Assembly: GCF_011764545.1 (NCBI RefSeq)
Contig: NZ_AP022870.1
Coordinates: 6,246,001 to 6,310,000 of the forward strand
DNA length: 64,000 nucleotides
Direction of reading: 5' to 3'
From: Phytohabitans flavus
GTDB lineage: Bacteria; Actinomycetota; Actinomycetes; Mycobacteriales; Micromonosporaceae
This document shows, piece after piece, positions 36,321-45,334 of this stretch. Within the stretch, counting starts at the first letter, position 1. Every line of letters starts with the position of its first letter. The position numbers were made by a program, and so were the translations under genes. The notes under the pieces were generated by a model. It was not told the DNA's origin. It ran no database searches and saw only the letters and a program-made list of their open reading frames with translations.

Positions 36321-36827
36321 GAGCGCCGCCAGGCGCGGGAAGCGGCGACGGACCTCGTCTTCGTCGTCGAAGTCCCAGAAATCGTCCGTGTTGGGGCGTT
36401 TTGCCGCGGGCTCCTCGGGCAGATCCTCCCCGGTGGCCTCACGGTGGGCCTGTGCGGCGACGGCCAGCATCCGCTCCGAGCCCAGCTCCTCACCGGTGAC
36501 CGCGGCCCGCTTCACCGCCGGCAGCTCGGCCAGCGAGTCGGGCTGCCCGACCGCCCGCGCGAACGCCTCGCGTCCCTGCGCCATCAGCCAGCCCCGGAAC
36601 GCGTCGAAGCCCTCGTCCGAACAGCCGCCGTTGACCAGGTAGGCGGCGCCGAAAAGATCCACTTTGTACGACGCGTCGAGCACCCGCCGCATGTGCCGCT
36701 CGAAGCCGACGATCTCGTCCGCGTCGCGCTTGGCCAGCGCCGCCGCGATCCGCTCCGCCGCCGTGTCCGGTGTGCCGCCCTCGCGCGCCGCGTCGCCGAT
36801 CAGCGCCCAGAACTCGCTCGTATTCAT
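36297..36827 (-). CDS. DUF4240 domain protein
   Basis: 176 residues from ATG 36827 (MNTSEFWALIGDAAREGG). The N-terminal 120 residues match the DUF4240 pattern (a helical domain with FERHMRRVLDASYKVDLFGAAYLVNGGCSDEGFDAFRGWLMAQGRE). The C-terminal part is acidic (DDFWDFDDEDEVRRRFP). Members are widespread in actinobacteria, often near immunity or WGR-type genes; function unknown. The ORF upstream of the ATG lacks similarity. Its 3' end lies in a tandem repeat. Confidence 0.8.
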   Translation of the reverse strand: MNTSEFWALIGDAAREGGTPDTAAERIAAALAKRDADEIVGFERHMRRVLDASYKVDLFGAAYLVNGGCSDEGFDAFRGWLMAQGREAFARAVGQPDSLAELPAVKRAAVTGEELGSERMLAVAAQAHREATGEDLPEEPAAKRPNTDDFWDFDDEDEVRRRFPRLAALFSEAPGE

Positions 36828-36901
36828 CTCGTCGGGCCTTCTTTCGCGTCCATCGGGCCCGACTGTGCCAGACGGGTGTGACACCAGGGCAGTATGGGTG
36901 C

Positions 36902-37885
36902 ATGCCGAGGATGCCGATGCCGGCGGTCCCGTACGCCTCCACCGCCGTGCGCCCCTCCTGGGCCGACCTGCCCGCCGACCTGCGCACGGCGATCAGCGCG
37001 CGGCTGGGCTCGCAGGTGACCTGGGCCACCACCGCCGGCGGCGGCTTCACCCGCGGCTTCGCGGCGGTGCTGGACACCGCCGACGGGGAGCGGGCTTTCG
37101 TCAAGGCGGCGTCGCTGAGCACGCAACGGCACCTCACCGACTGGTACGCGCGGGAGGTGGCCGTCACCGCCGCGCTCCCGGCCGCCGTCCCAGCCGCCCG
37201 CCCGAGGTGGACGCTGACCGCGGCCGGCCACTACGTGATCTGCCTCGACGCGATCGAGGGCCGGATGCCCGACCTACCGTGGCGGCCCGCCGAGCTGGAC
37301 GCCACGCTGGGCGCGTGGGCGCTGGCGGCTGAGGCGTTGCGCGAGCCGCCGGCCGAGCTGGTGGCGGTCGGGCTCCCGGCGCTCGCCGACCTCGTCCGTT
37401 CCGACCTGTCGTGGTGGCGGGAGATCGCCGCTGGGCGTGAGGCCATGCCGCCGGTACCGCCGTGGGTGGAAAAGCAGCTGGACGAGCTTGTCGCGCTGGA
37501 GGCGGCGCTCCCCGGGTACGTCGTGAGCACCGCCGCCACCCACTGTGACCTGCGCCTCGACAATGTCCTCATCGACCCGGCCGGTGCCGCCCACCTGTGC
37601 GACTGGACCTGGATCTGCTTCGGCCCGGCCTGGTGGGACACGGTGTCACTGCTGATCACGGCATACGCGAGTGGCCTCGACGCGGACGCCCTCTTCGCCG
37701 CCCACCCGACGGCCCGTGACGCCCCGCCGGAGGGCCTTGACGCGGCGCTGACCGCACTGGGCGGATACATGCTGACCCGCGCCGAGGCGGGGCCGACGGG
37801 TGCCTCGCCGCACATCGTGAGCCACCAGCGCTGGACCGGCGAGGTGGCGCTGGCCTGGCTGGCTTCCCGGCGTGGGTGGGCCTGA
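36902..37885 (+). CDS. aminoglycoside-phosphotransferase-like kinase
   Basis: 327 residues. The kinase-like fold is shown by HCDLRLDNVL (catalytic Asp about 216) and LCDWTWICFGP (metal-binding Asp), with an N-lobe Lys in AFVKAAS. Members phosphorylate small molecules (aminoglycosides, choline, homoserine and others); nothing in the neighbourhood tells which. ATG 36902 lacks a ribosome site but has a TATGGG-like -10 just upstream, suggesting a leaderless transcript. Divergent from the DUF4240 gene. Confidence 0.85.
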   Translation: MPRMPMPAVPYASTAVRPSWADLPADLRTAISARLGSQVTWATTAGGGFTRGFAAVLDTADGERAFVKAASLSTQRHLTDWYAREVAVTAALPAAVPAARPRWTLTAAGHYVICLDAIEGRMPDLPWRPAELDATLGAWALAAEALREPPAELVAVGLPALADLVRSDLSWWREIAAGREAMPPVPPWVEKQLDELVALEAALPGYVVSTAATHCDLRLDNVLIDPAGAAHLCDWTWICFGPAWWDTVSLLITAYASGLDADALFAAHPTARDAPPEGLDAALTALGGYMLTRAEAGPTGASPHIVSHQRWTGEVALAWLASRRGWA

Positions 37886-38012
37886 GGCCGCTGCCCGTTT
37901 TGGAGGTCTGCGAGGCTGGCTGGTAATCTGGTGCGTCGCGCATAGTGACGCATAGGTGTCGCGTGCGCTCAGATACCCGAAACCCAAAGAACGACAAGGA
38001 CGAGGCTGTCGC

Positions 38013-38279
38013 GTGGCGAACATCAAGTCCCAGATCAAGCGCAACCGGCAGAACGAGAAGCGCCGGGTGCGTAACAAGTCGGTCAAGTCGTCGCTGAAGA
38101 CCGCCATCCGGAAGTTCAACGAGGCGAGCGAGGCTGGCGACAACGAGACCGCCGCCGCCCTCATGCGTGACGCCTCGCGCAAGCTGGACCAGGCCGTCAG
38201 CAAGGGCGTGATCCACAAAAACCAGGCCGCCAACCGCAAGTCGGCGATCGCCAAGCGCCTCCAGTCGCTGGCCGCCTGA
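38013..38279 (+). CDS. rpsT: 30S ribosomal protein S20
   Basis: 88 residues from GTG 38013 (ANIKSQIKRNRQNEKRRVRN..., KGVIHKNQAANRKSAIAKRLQ), a complete S20, which binds 16S rRNA early in 30S assembly. The ribosome site AAGGACGAGG is 10-16 nt upstream. It is on the plus strand opposite to holA, as in other actinobacteria. Upstream, at 37932-37955, TGCGTC-N9-GACGCA and a repeated CGCATAG surround the likely promoter. Confidence 0.95.
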   Translation: MANIKSQIKRNRQNEKRRVRNKSVKSSLKTAIRKFNEASEAGDNETAAALMRDASRKLDQAVSKGVIHKNQAANRKSAIAKRLQSLAA

Positions 38280-38295
38280 CACTCGCACCACCTGC

Positions 38296-38334
38296 GGGCA
38301 CCGCCGGAGCCGAAGCGCTCCATGAGCGGTGCCC
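38296..38334 (+). terminator. rpsT terminator
   Basis: Stem GGGCACCGC / GCGGTGCCC with inner GGAGC / GCTCC pairing, followed by TTGCTTTGCCCCTTTT. Confidence 0.8.
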
Positions 38335-38374
38335 GTTGCTTTGCCCCTTTTGCCCGAGATTGACCGGCCGGCGG

Positions 38375-39265
38375 CTACTCGTACCGGCGACTGGCTGACT
38401 GGCGCTCGCGCTGGCTCGTGGTATCGGCTTGCTCGGTGTGGTGGGCCGTCGCGTAGGCGTGCTGCCGCCAGGCCGCGTCCAGGTAGCGCCCCGCCGCCGC
38501 GTACCGCCCAGCCGTGTCCTTCCGCCCCGTCGCGGGATCGCTGTCCCGGTCCGGCTTGGTCAGGACGGGGAGCTGCGCGGTCGGCTCGGTCAAGCCGGCC
38601 GTCTCCTCGCGCGCGGGCGTGTCCTCGCGCTGGGGAGTGTCCTCGCGCTGGCCGCTTGCCTTCTCGTGCAGCTCGGGCGTGTCTTCGCGCTGCCCACTGC
38701 TCTCGTCGCGCCGCTCGCCCGCGTCTTCGGGCTGGCCGCCGCTCGCGTTGCGCCGCTCGACCGCGTCTTCTTGTTGGCCGTCGTTTGCGTCGCGCCGCTC
38801 GGGCGAGTCTTCGTGCTGCTCTGCCGGGCTTGCCAGGCTTGCTAGCAGAACGGTCGGCGCGGTCAGTGCCGCAACGGCCTCTTTTCGCTGCGCCGAGGTG
38901 GCTTTCCTGCGCTGCGTGGTTACCGACGCGTGCCCGGCCATCGGCATGAACGCGATGACCTCTCGCCGCAGCCGCTCCCGCTCGCGCTCGGGCATCCGCG
39001 CCGTCGAACGTGCCACCGCACCGGCCACCAGGTCGTTGACCTTCACCATCAGCGCGACCGACACCGGCAGGACCAACACCACCCACCAGCTCACCAGCTC
39101 GGCCAGCGCCAAGAGCAGGCCGATGGCGACCGAGCCCTCAAGGTAGACGAAGCAGAGCATGCCGCCTGGGTGGAGGTGGCGCAGGCCCAGCGCCCGGGCG
39201 TACAGCGGTCGGTATCGCACCTCCGCCACCGGCTCGGACGCGTGCGTCGCACTTTGCTTGCTCAT
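38375..39265 (-). CDS. membrane protein with a charged repeat tail
   Basis: 296 residues from ATG 39265, sharing ATGA with holA. Two hydrophobic segments (about 38-55 and 58-78, LVSWWVVLVLPVSVALMV) follow a 30-residue head, then a 35-residue basic stretch (MPERERERLRREVIAFMP). From about residue 150 to 220 there are five tandem 14-residue units of type QxEDxxERRxxxxG, followed by a 75-residue hydrophilic end. Likely a membrane anchor with a long disordered cytoplasmic tail. No family recognised; the holA-linked place suggests co-expression only. Confidence 0.7.
   Translation of the reverse strand: MSKQSATHASEPVAEVRYRPLYARALGLRHLHPGGMLCFVYLEGSVAIGLLLALAELVSWWVVLVLPVSVALMVKVNDLVAGAVARSTARMPERERERLRREVIAFMPMAGHASVTTQRRKATSAQRKEAVAALTAPTVLLASLASPAEQHEDSPERRDANDGQQEDAVERRNASGGQPEDAGERRDESSGQREDTPELHEKASGQREDTPQREDTPAREETAGLTEPTAQLPVLTKPDRDSDPATGRKDTAGRYAAAGRYLDAAWRQHAYATAHHTEQADTTSQRERQSASRRYE
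38606..38818 (-). repeat. five 42-bp coding repeats
   Basis: Tandem units encoding QHEDSPERRDANDG, QQEDAVERRNASGG, QPEDAGERRDESSG, QREDTPELHEKASG and a shortened QREDTPQREDTP. Unequal sequence but fixed 14-codon period; copy number may vary between strains. Confidence 0.75.
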
Positions 39266-40335
39266 CGACTCCCACTCCCTCGCCGCGCACCCGGCCTGGC
39301 CGCACCCGTCGGGGCACCGGCCGCCGCACCTTGTGAGGCCGCCCCGGAGCCGGCTCGGGCGGAGCCGCCCTGCCGCGCGGCGGCCACCGCGAAGATGGCG
39401 CGTTCCAAGGCGTACCCCCGGTCGTCGGAGCCGCCCTTGACCTCGGCGTTGCACTCCGCGGCCGCCTGCATCGCGTCGACCAGGCCCTCCGGGCTCCAGC
39501 CGCGACCCTGCCGCTGCGCGCGCTCGATCTTCCAGGCCGGCATGCCGAGGCTGCTCGCGAGCTGGTACGCGCTGCCGCGCCCAGCCGACGCGACCCTCGC
39601 CACCGTACGCACGCCGTCGGCGATGGCGTCCGCGATCGGCACCGGGTCGACGCCGACGTGCAGCGCCCACCGCAGTGCCTCCAGCGCGCCCGGCACGTCA
39701 CCGACCATCGCCGCGTCGGCGACCGTGAAGCCGCTCACCTCGGCGCGGCCCCGGTAGTACCGGGCCACGGTGTCGGCGCCGATCCGCCCGTCGGTGTCGG
39801 CGACGAGCTGCGAGCAGGCGGCCGCTAGCTCGCGCAGGTCATTGCCGACGGCGGCGAGCAGTGCTTCCGCCGCGTCATCGGTGCACCGGGCACCCAGCCG
39901 CCGGAACTCGTCGCGCACGAACGCCACCCGCTCGCGGTTGCCCTTCAGCTTCATCGCCTGGACCACGGTCGCGCCGGCCGACTTCAGGCCGTCGGCGAGC
40001 GCCTTGCCCTTGGCCGCGCCCGGGTGCGTGACCACCAGCGTGACGTCGGGGTCGGGCTGCTTCGCGTACGCCAGCAGTGCCGCCGTCAGGTCCTTCTTGG
40101 CGTCCTGGCCATTGCGGATCACGAGCACACGGCGCCCGCCGAAGAGCGAGGGACTCGTCATCTCCGCGATCTCGCCAGGACTCAGCGCGCCACCCTCGTA
40201 CTCCCGCACGTCGGCACCGGGATCGGCCGCTCGTGCTGTCTCGACGGCGTGGGCCACGGCCCGCGTGACCAGAAGTTCCTCGTCACCAGAGACGAGCACG
40301 ATCAAGTCGGTGGCTCCTGAAGTCACGCAGCCCAT
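39262..40335 (-). CDS. holA: DNA polymerase III delta subunit
   Basis: About 357 residues from ATG 40335 (GTG 40326 possible). The AAA+-like delta fold is seen as VLVSGDEELLVTRAV..., SLFGGRRVLVIRNG, and the helical collar region (GNDLRELAAACSQLVAD). The last 45 residues are Gly/Ala/Arg-rich and disordered. Delta opens the beta clamp in the clamp-loader complex. The gene lies between comEC and the repeat-tail protein, on the same strand, as in M. tuberculosis Rv2413c. Confidence 0.9.
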   Translation of the reverse strand: MGCVTSGATDLIVLVSGDEELLVTRAVAHAVETARAADPGADVREYEGGALSPGEIAEMTSPSLFGGRRVLVIRNGQDAKKDLTAALLAYAKQPDPDVTLVVTHPGAAKGKALADGLKSAGATVVQAMKLKGNRERVAFVRDEFRRLGARCTDDAAEALLAAVGNDLRELAAACSQLVADTDGRIGADTVARYYRGRAEVSGFTVADAAMVGDVPGALEALRWALHVGVDPVPIADAIADGVRTVARVASAGRGSAYQLASSLGMPAWKIERAQRQGRGWSPEGLVDAMQAAAECNAEVKGGSDDRGYALERAIFAVAAARQGGSARAGSGAASQGAAAGAPTGAARPGARRGSGSR

Positions 40336-40418
40336 ACTGGCACGGCTGATCGTTGGCGTATCGCGTTCGCTCACTCGATCGGGTCGCCGTCGCATCGCTC
40401 ACCGCCAAAGCGGACAAA

Positions 40419-42782
40419 TCACCACGGTGGATCGCGTCCTCGGACCGCGACGGCAAGCTCTCCGGTACCCGTACGCACCGCGGCTAGGTCACCGTCCACA
40501 TCGGTGCGCAGCACCCGCGCCCCGCCGCGCGCCAAGCGGCCGAGCACCGACTCGCTCGGATGGCCGTATCCGTTGTCCACTCCCACCGAGACGAGTGCGA
40601 GCGCGGGATCCACCGCGTCGAGGAACTCTGGATCTTGGTACGCGGAGCCATGATGCGCGACCTTGAGGACGTCGGCGCGGACACCTGTGGCACCCACCTT
40701 GTCGAGCAGGGCGCGCTGCTCCTCACTCTCGGCGTCACCGGCCAGCAGCACGCTCAGCCCGCCGGCCGAGACGCGCACGACAAGGGAGTTGTTGTTGGGG
40801 TCCGAGCGGGTGCCACGCATCTCGTACGGCGGCCCGACCACCTCGACCCGTACCTCCCCCACCACGCGCGACCAGCCCACCGTCACCGCCTCGACCGGCA
40901 CCCGCTTGGCCGCGGCGGAGCGCATCACGAGATCCCGCCCGTACGCCGGCTCGGGCCACGCCGTGGTCACCACCGCGCCGACCGACCGTCCACGGAGGAC
41001 ACCGTCGAGCCCGCCCACATGGTCGGCGTGGAAGTGGGTGACCGCCACCAGTGGTACCGCCCGCACACCGTGGCGCCGCAGGCAGCGGTCGGCCGCCACC
41101 GGCTCCGGTCCCGCGTCGATCACCACCGCCTGCCCCGGCCCGACGGGCACCAGCACCGTGTCACCCTGCCCCACGGAACAGACCGCCACGAACCATCCCG
41201 CGGGTGGCCAGCCCGACGCCACGAGCCGTACTGGAAGCGCGCCGATGACCACCGCCACGGCGACGACCGCCGCGAGCCGGCGCACGACCCGGCGGCGGGC
41301 CGCGACGAGGAAGGCCACCGAGAGCACGCCGAGCAGCAGCGCCCCGGCCACCCCGCCGGGCCACGGAAGGGCGCCGGAGGGCACCCGCGCTCCGTACCGC
41401 GCGACCATCACCAGCCACCACGCCGGCCACCCGCCCAGCCACGCGGCGAACGCGGCACCAGCTGGCCAGACCGGCGAAACGATCGCCGCACCGACGCCGA
41501 GGAGCGTGGCGGGCGCGATCGCGGGCACGGCGAGCAGGTTGGCGGGGACGGCAACGAGGCTCACCGTGCCGGAGAGCCCGGCGACGACCGGCCCGCAGGC
41601 GAACTGCGCTGCCGCCGGAACGGCAAGTGCCTCCGCCGCCCCGGCCGGCACGCCCGCCCGCCGCAGCCCGTCCCGCCAGCGCGGCGCCAGCAGCAGAAGG
41701 CCGCTCGTGGCCAGGACCGAGAGCGCGAACCCGGCGTCACCGGCCAGCTCGGGATCCCACACCACGAGCACGGTCACTGCCGCGGCCAACGCCGGCACGG
41801 CCGCGCGCGGTCGCCCGCTGGCGAGGGCGATCAACCCGATGGCGCCCATCGCCCCGGCCCGGACCACGCTGGGCGACGGCCGTGCGAGGATCACGAACCC
41901 GGCGAGCGCCACGCCGCAGAGAGCCGCCGAGAGCCATGGACCCGCGCGTGCCCAGCGCGCGACAAGCAGTACCGCGCCGATCACGATCGCGACGTTGGCG
42001 CCACTTACAGCTACCAAATGGGTCATACCGGTGGTGCGGAAGTCGTCGTCGACCGCCGGATCCAGCCGGCTGGTGTCCCCGACCACGAGGCCGGGCAGCA
42101 GGCCGCCGGGCGCGTCGGGCAGCGGCTCGCAGGCGCGCTGGAGACCTGCGCGGAGCGTCCCGGCGGCCCGCTGCGCCCAGGAGGACTCGCCGTGCCGCAC
42201 GGGCGGAGCGGTGGCCGAAAGCATCGCCGCGCTGAGGTCACCACGGCCGGCCGGGAGCAACCGCCCGGTCGCCGTCAACCGCTGCCCCGGCAGGAGGTCG
42301 CGCCACTGTGGATCGCTGGCGAGGACCAGGACCCGCGCCCGCACCGCGATCGACCCGTCCGCCGGCCGCACACCGCGGAGGTAGGCAGCGACAAGGTACG
42401 TCTGGGGGCGCCCGGCGAGCGAGCGAACCGGTCGCGGGTCGTCCCGCACGACAAGCTCGACATCGACGCGGGCATGGTCGCGGACCAGCGCGGCGATCGG
42501 CTCGGCGTCTCGCGTGGCCACACGGGCCGCGGTCGCGGCGCCGCCGCACACCGCGCCGAGCAGCACGCTGGCGACCACCCAGCCGTAGGGCACCGCTCGC
42601 CGCCGCATAACCAGGACCGTCGCCCCAGCGGCCAGGGCGGCGACCACGGCGACCACGATGGCACCGCGCACCGGGACATAGAGAGCGGCTAGCGCGGACA
42701 GCCAGGTCGCCACCGCCAGACCGGCCAGCCGTAGGTCGGGCAGCCGTGCGGTGTCTGGACCGGCCGGCTCCCGCGTGCTCAT
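40419..42782 (-). CDS. comEC: ComEC/Rec2 DNA-uptake channel protein
   Basis: 787 residues. N-terminal membrane segments and an OB-like DUF4131 domain (1-230), the Competence channel domain with about eight helices (230-500; VSGANVAIV), and a C-terminal metallo-beta-lactamase-like domain (about 540-787; THFHADHVGG, VAHHGSAYQDPEF). ComEC moves single-stranded DNA through the membrane; the MBL domain may degrade the other strand. It overlaps comEA by 4 nt. No pilus genes are in the window. Confidence 0.92.
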   Translation of the reverse strand: MSTREPAGPDTARLPDLRLAGLAVATWLSALAALYVPVRGAIVVAVVAALAAGATVLVMRRRAVPYGWVVASVLLGAVCGGAATAARVATRDAEPIAALVRDHARVDVELVVRDDPRPVRSLAGRPQTYLVAAYLRGVRPADGSIAVRARVLVLASDPQWRDLLPGQRLTATGRLLPAGRGDLSAAMLSATAPPVRHGESSWAQRAAGTLRAGLQRACEPLPDAPGGLLPGLVVGDTSRLDPAVDDDFRTTGMTHLVAVSGANVAIVIGAVLLVARWARAGPWLSAALCGVALAGFVILARPSPSVVRAGAMGAIGLIALASGRPRAAVPALAAAVTVLVVWDPELAGDAGFALSVLATSGLLLLAPRWRDGLRRAGVPAGAAEALAVPAAAQFACGPVVAGLSGTVSLVAVPANLLAVPAIAPATLLGVGAAIVSPVWPAGAAFAAWLGGWPAWWLVMVARYGARVPSGALPWPGGVAGALLLGVLSVAFLVAARRRVVRRLAAVVAVAVVIGALPVRLVASGWPPAGWFVAVCSVGQGDTVLVPVGPGQAVVIDAGPEPVAADRCLRRHGVRAVPLVAVTHFHADHVGGLDGVLRGRSVGAVVTTAWPEPAYGRDLVMRSAAAKRVPVEAVTVGWSRVVGEVRVEVVGPPYEMRGTRSDPNNNSLVVRVSAGGLSVLLAGDAESEEQRALLDKVGATGVRADVLKVAHHGSAYQDPEFLDAVDPALALVSVGVDNGYGHPSESVLGRLARGGARVLRTDVDGDLAAVRTGTGELAVAVRGRDPPW

Positions 42783-43864
42783 ACCGTCACCAGCTCTTTT
42801 AGCTGCTCGTAACGCGCGTCGCCGATGCCGTCGACCTGCCGGAGGTCGCTCACTGTCCGAAATGGGCCACTCTTCTCGCGGTGGTCGAGGATGCGCTGGG
42901 CGAGCACCGGACCGACGCCGGGCAGCGAGTCGAGCTGCGCGAGCGTGGCGGTGTTGAGGTTGACCTTGCCGCCTGCGGCGCCACCGCCGGTCGCCCCCTC
43001 GGGCGGCGGCACACCACCGGCCGGGTCGCCGGGCGGCGCGGTCACGCCGACGAGGATCAGCTCGCCGTCGGTCACCTTGCGGGCGAGGTTGAGCAACGCG
43101 ATGTCGGTGCCTGGGAGCACGCCACCGGCCGCGGTCAGCGCGTCGGCCACGCGGGAACCCTCGGGGAGCCGCACGAGACCGGGCTTGCGGACCTTGCCGG
43201 CAACCGCCACCACGACCTCACCACCACCACTGGCGGCGGCCGTCGCTCGATCCTGCGGGGCATCGCCGGTCGCGGCCGGGACGGGCTCGGCCGCCACTGG
43301 CTCGGACCGGGGCCGCGAATACCAGGCGATCGCCGCGGCGATGAGCACGACGACAGCGGCCACGGCCGCCAGTGACCGCACGCCCCGCCGGCCCGGATCG
43401 AACGCCGACCCGCCGCCGGCCCGGCTAGGCCGATCGTCGTCACGCCCTTCCGGGTGACCGCCTATGCGACCGTCGCCGACCTGCTCGCCGTCGCCGGTGA
43501 ACGGGTCGCGGTCCCACCCGCCCGCCAGCGCCGGAGGTGGCGGGCCGCCAGGCACGGCCCGCCCACCGTCCCACGGACCGCCAACCGCCGCCCGTGGAAG
43601 AGCAGGCACCGGATGGCCACCAGCTCCCGAGACCGCCGGCGAAGAGCCTGGCAGCTCATGATCGGCCAGCACAGGCCCGCGCGACGAGGCGGCCGCGCGC
43701 GGCAGCGGAATGGTAGGCCGGGGAACGGCCGCCCGACCTGGCGGGATGGCCGGCGGTGGGAGATCCGGCGGTGTGATGGCCTGCCGACCCGCCTGCGCTC
43801 GTGCCTTGAGGCGGTGCAGGCGTTGCCGCACCGCGCTCTGCTCGTCCCTTGATGCCCCCTGCAC
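42779..43864 (-). CDS. comEA: ComEA-like DNA receptor
   Basis: 361 residues: a long Pro/Arg-rich cytoplasmic head (1-155), one membrane segment (RSLAAVAAVVVLIAAAIAWY), an SLBB domain (VVVAVAGKVRKPGLVRLPEGSRVADALTAAGG) and a helix-hairpin-helix pair at the end (VNLNTATLAQLDSLPGVGPVLAQRILDHR) that binds double-stranded DNA. It delivers DNA to ComEC. The large head is unusual compared with short ComEA proteins of Firmicutes but is known in actinobacteria. Confidence 0.9.
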   Translation of the reverse strand: MQGASRDEQSAVRQRLHRLKARAQAGRQAITPPDLPPPAIPPGRAAVPRPTIPLPRAAASSRGPVLADHELPGSSPAVSGAGGHPVPALPRAAVGGPWDGGRAVPGGPPPPALAGGWDRDPFTGDGEQVGDGRIGGHPEGRDDDRPSRAGGGSAFDPGRRGVRSLAAVAAVVVLIAAAIAWYSRPRSEPVAAEPVPAATGDAPQDRATAAASGGGEVVVAVAGKVRKPGLVRLPEGSRVADALTAAGGVLPGTDIALLNLARKVTDGELILVGVTAPPGDPAGGVPPPEGATGGGAAGGKVNLNTATLAQLDSLPGVGPVLAQRILDHREKSGPFRTVSDLRQVDGIGDARYEQLKELVTV

Positions 43865-43967
43865 GCCGCGACGCTATGCGCGAGCCACGGGCCCGCGTGG
43901 CGGCGGCGGCCTCCGCTGTGGACGGCGCGGGCGCCTGTGGAAAACGCCCTGATCAAGCGCCGATCTG

Positions 43968-44804
43968 CTATGCGCGGCGGTGCACCACGACGCCGAACAG
44001 GCCGGGGCCGACGTGGGCCGCGACCACCGCGCCCACCTCGGTTATGTACCGCTCGTGTAGGCGCTCTCCCAGCCGCTCGCCCAGCGCGCCGGCCAGCGCC
44101 GCAGCCCGCTCCGCGGCGCCCAGGTGGTGCACCGCGATGTCCACATCGGACTCGGCAGTGGTCTCCACGGCGAGCTCGACCAGGCGGGCCACGCCGCGGC
44201 TGGGGGTCCGGACCTTGTCGCGCACCACGATCGCGCCCTTGGAGACGAGCAGGATCGGCTTGACCGACAGCGCGGTGCCGAGCAGTGCCGACGCCGCGCC
44301 GATGCGGCCACCACGGCGGAGGAACTCGAGCGTGTCCACGTACAGCAGCGTGGTGGTGCGGTCGATGGCGTCGGCGGCTGCTCCGCGTACCCCATCCAGG
44401 TCAGCGCCCTCGGCGGCGGCTGCGGCGGCCGCGAGCGCCGGGAAGCCCAGGCCCATGCCCGTGGATTGGGCGTCGACCACCGCGAGGCGCTCCCCCACCT
44501 GCGCCGCGGCGAGGGTGGCGGACTCGAACGTGCCGGACAACTCGGCGGACAGGTGGACCGACACGACGCCGGTCGCGCCGGCGTCGAGCAGGCGGCGGTA
44601 CGTGGAGACGAACACCTCGGGCGACGGCCGCGAGGTCGTCACCGCGACCCGCCGCGCGCTGAGCGCCCGGGCCACCTCCGCAGAGGTGGCGTCCAGGCCC
44701 TCGCGGCCCTCGACACCGTTGATCACGACGGTGAGCGGGACGACGGTGATGCCGTGCCCGGCCGGAAGGTATGCGGTGGAATCGGTGACGACCGCGACGC
44801 TCAC
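43968..44804 (-). CDS. DegV-family fatty-acid-binding protein
   Basis: 278 residues from GTG 44804. VAVVTDSTAYLP at the start, VSVHLSAELSGTF and LYVDTLEFLRRGGRIG in the middle are the DegV signatures. DegV proteins bind fatty acids (FakB role) for the kinase FakA. Conserved near comEA in actinobacteria. It lies about 100 bp from comEA. Confidence 0.92.
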   Translation of the reverse strand: MSVAVVTDSTAYLPAGHGITVVPLTVVINGVEGREGLDATSAEVARALSARRVAVTTSRPSPEVFVSTYRRLLDAGATGVVSVHLSAELSGTFESATLAAAQVGERLAVVDAQSTGMGLGFPALAAAAAAAEGADLDGVRGAAADAIDRTTTLLYVDTLEFLRRGGRIGAASALLGTALSVKPILLVSKGAIVVRDKVRTPSRGVARLVELAVETTAESDVDIAVHHLGAAERAAALAGALGERLGERLHERYITEVGAVVAAHVGPGLFGVVVHRRA

Positions 44805-44894
44805 GGCACCGCACCAAACGCACCGAGCCCGACACTCCACCTGCCGGCACGCTCGCTCCGCACGCTCATGCGGGCACGGTAGCGGATCAGGCTG

Positions 44895-45299
44895 TCAACG
44901 CGACACGATCTCGGTGACCACGAACGGCGTACCTTGCTGGCAGGTGGTCATCATGCCCTGCTCCACCTGCCCGCGGACCGTGAGCTGGGCGCCGATCCGC
45001 AGGTCCTCCTTGTTGATCCCGGGGCCGGCCATCAGCAGGTACTGGTCGATCAGCCGGCAGCCCATCTCGACGCCCTGAACCACCGTGCCGCTCACCTCGA
45101 TCGACCCACCACCTGAGGGCTTGCCGGACGGCGTGGGGGTAGGCAGGTCTTCCGGGAACGACGGCGAGGCTGAGGGAGAAGGGGCTGAGGAAGACGACGA
45201 CGGAGCCACGGCGTCACCTCCTGACGAGTCATCGGTGCCGGCACAGCCGCCCAGCAGCGCAGCCGCCACCAGGACGACAAGAGCGCGGCGAATACCCAT
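44895..45299 (-). CDS. small lipoprotein
   Basis: 134 residues from ATG 45299. Signal with lipobox LLGGC, then a Ser/Pro linker and a compact domain (GSIEVSGTVVQGVEMGCRLIDQYLL..., LRIGAQLTVRGQVEQGMMTTCQQGTPFVV). The domain has two Cys and an OB-like beta pattern. No family named with confidence. Located between degV and the phosphatase gene. Confidence 0.75.
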   Translation of the reverse strand: MGIRRALVVLVAAALLGGCAGTDDSSGGDAVAPSSSSSAPSPSASPSFPEDLPTPTPSGKPSGGGSIEVSGTVVQGVEMGCRLIDQYLLMAGPGINKEDLRIGAQLTVRGQVEQGMMTTCQQGTPFVVTEIVSR

Positions 45300-45334
45300 G
45301 CCAGATGCGACGTTACCCAACCGCACGCGGTTCC

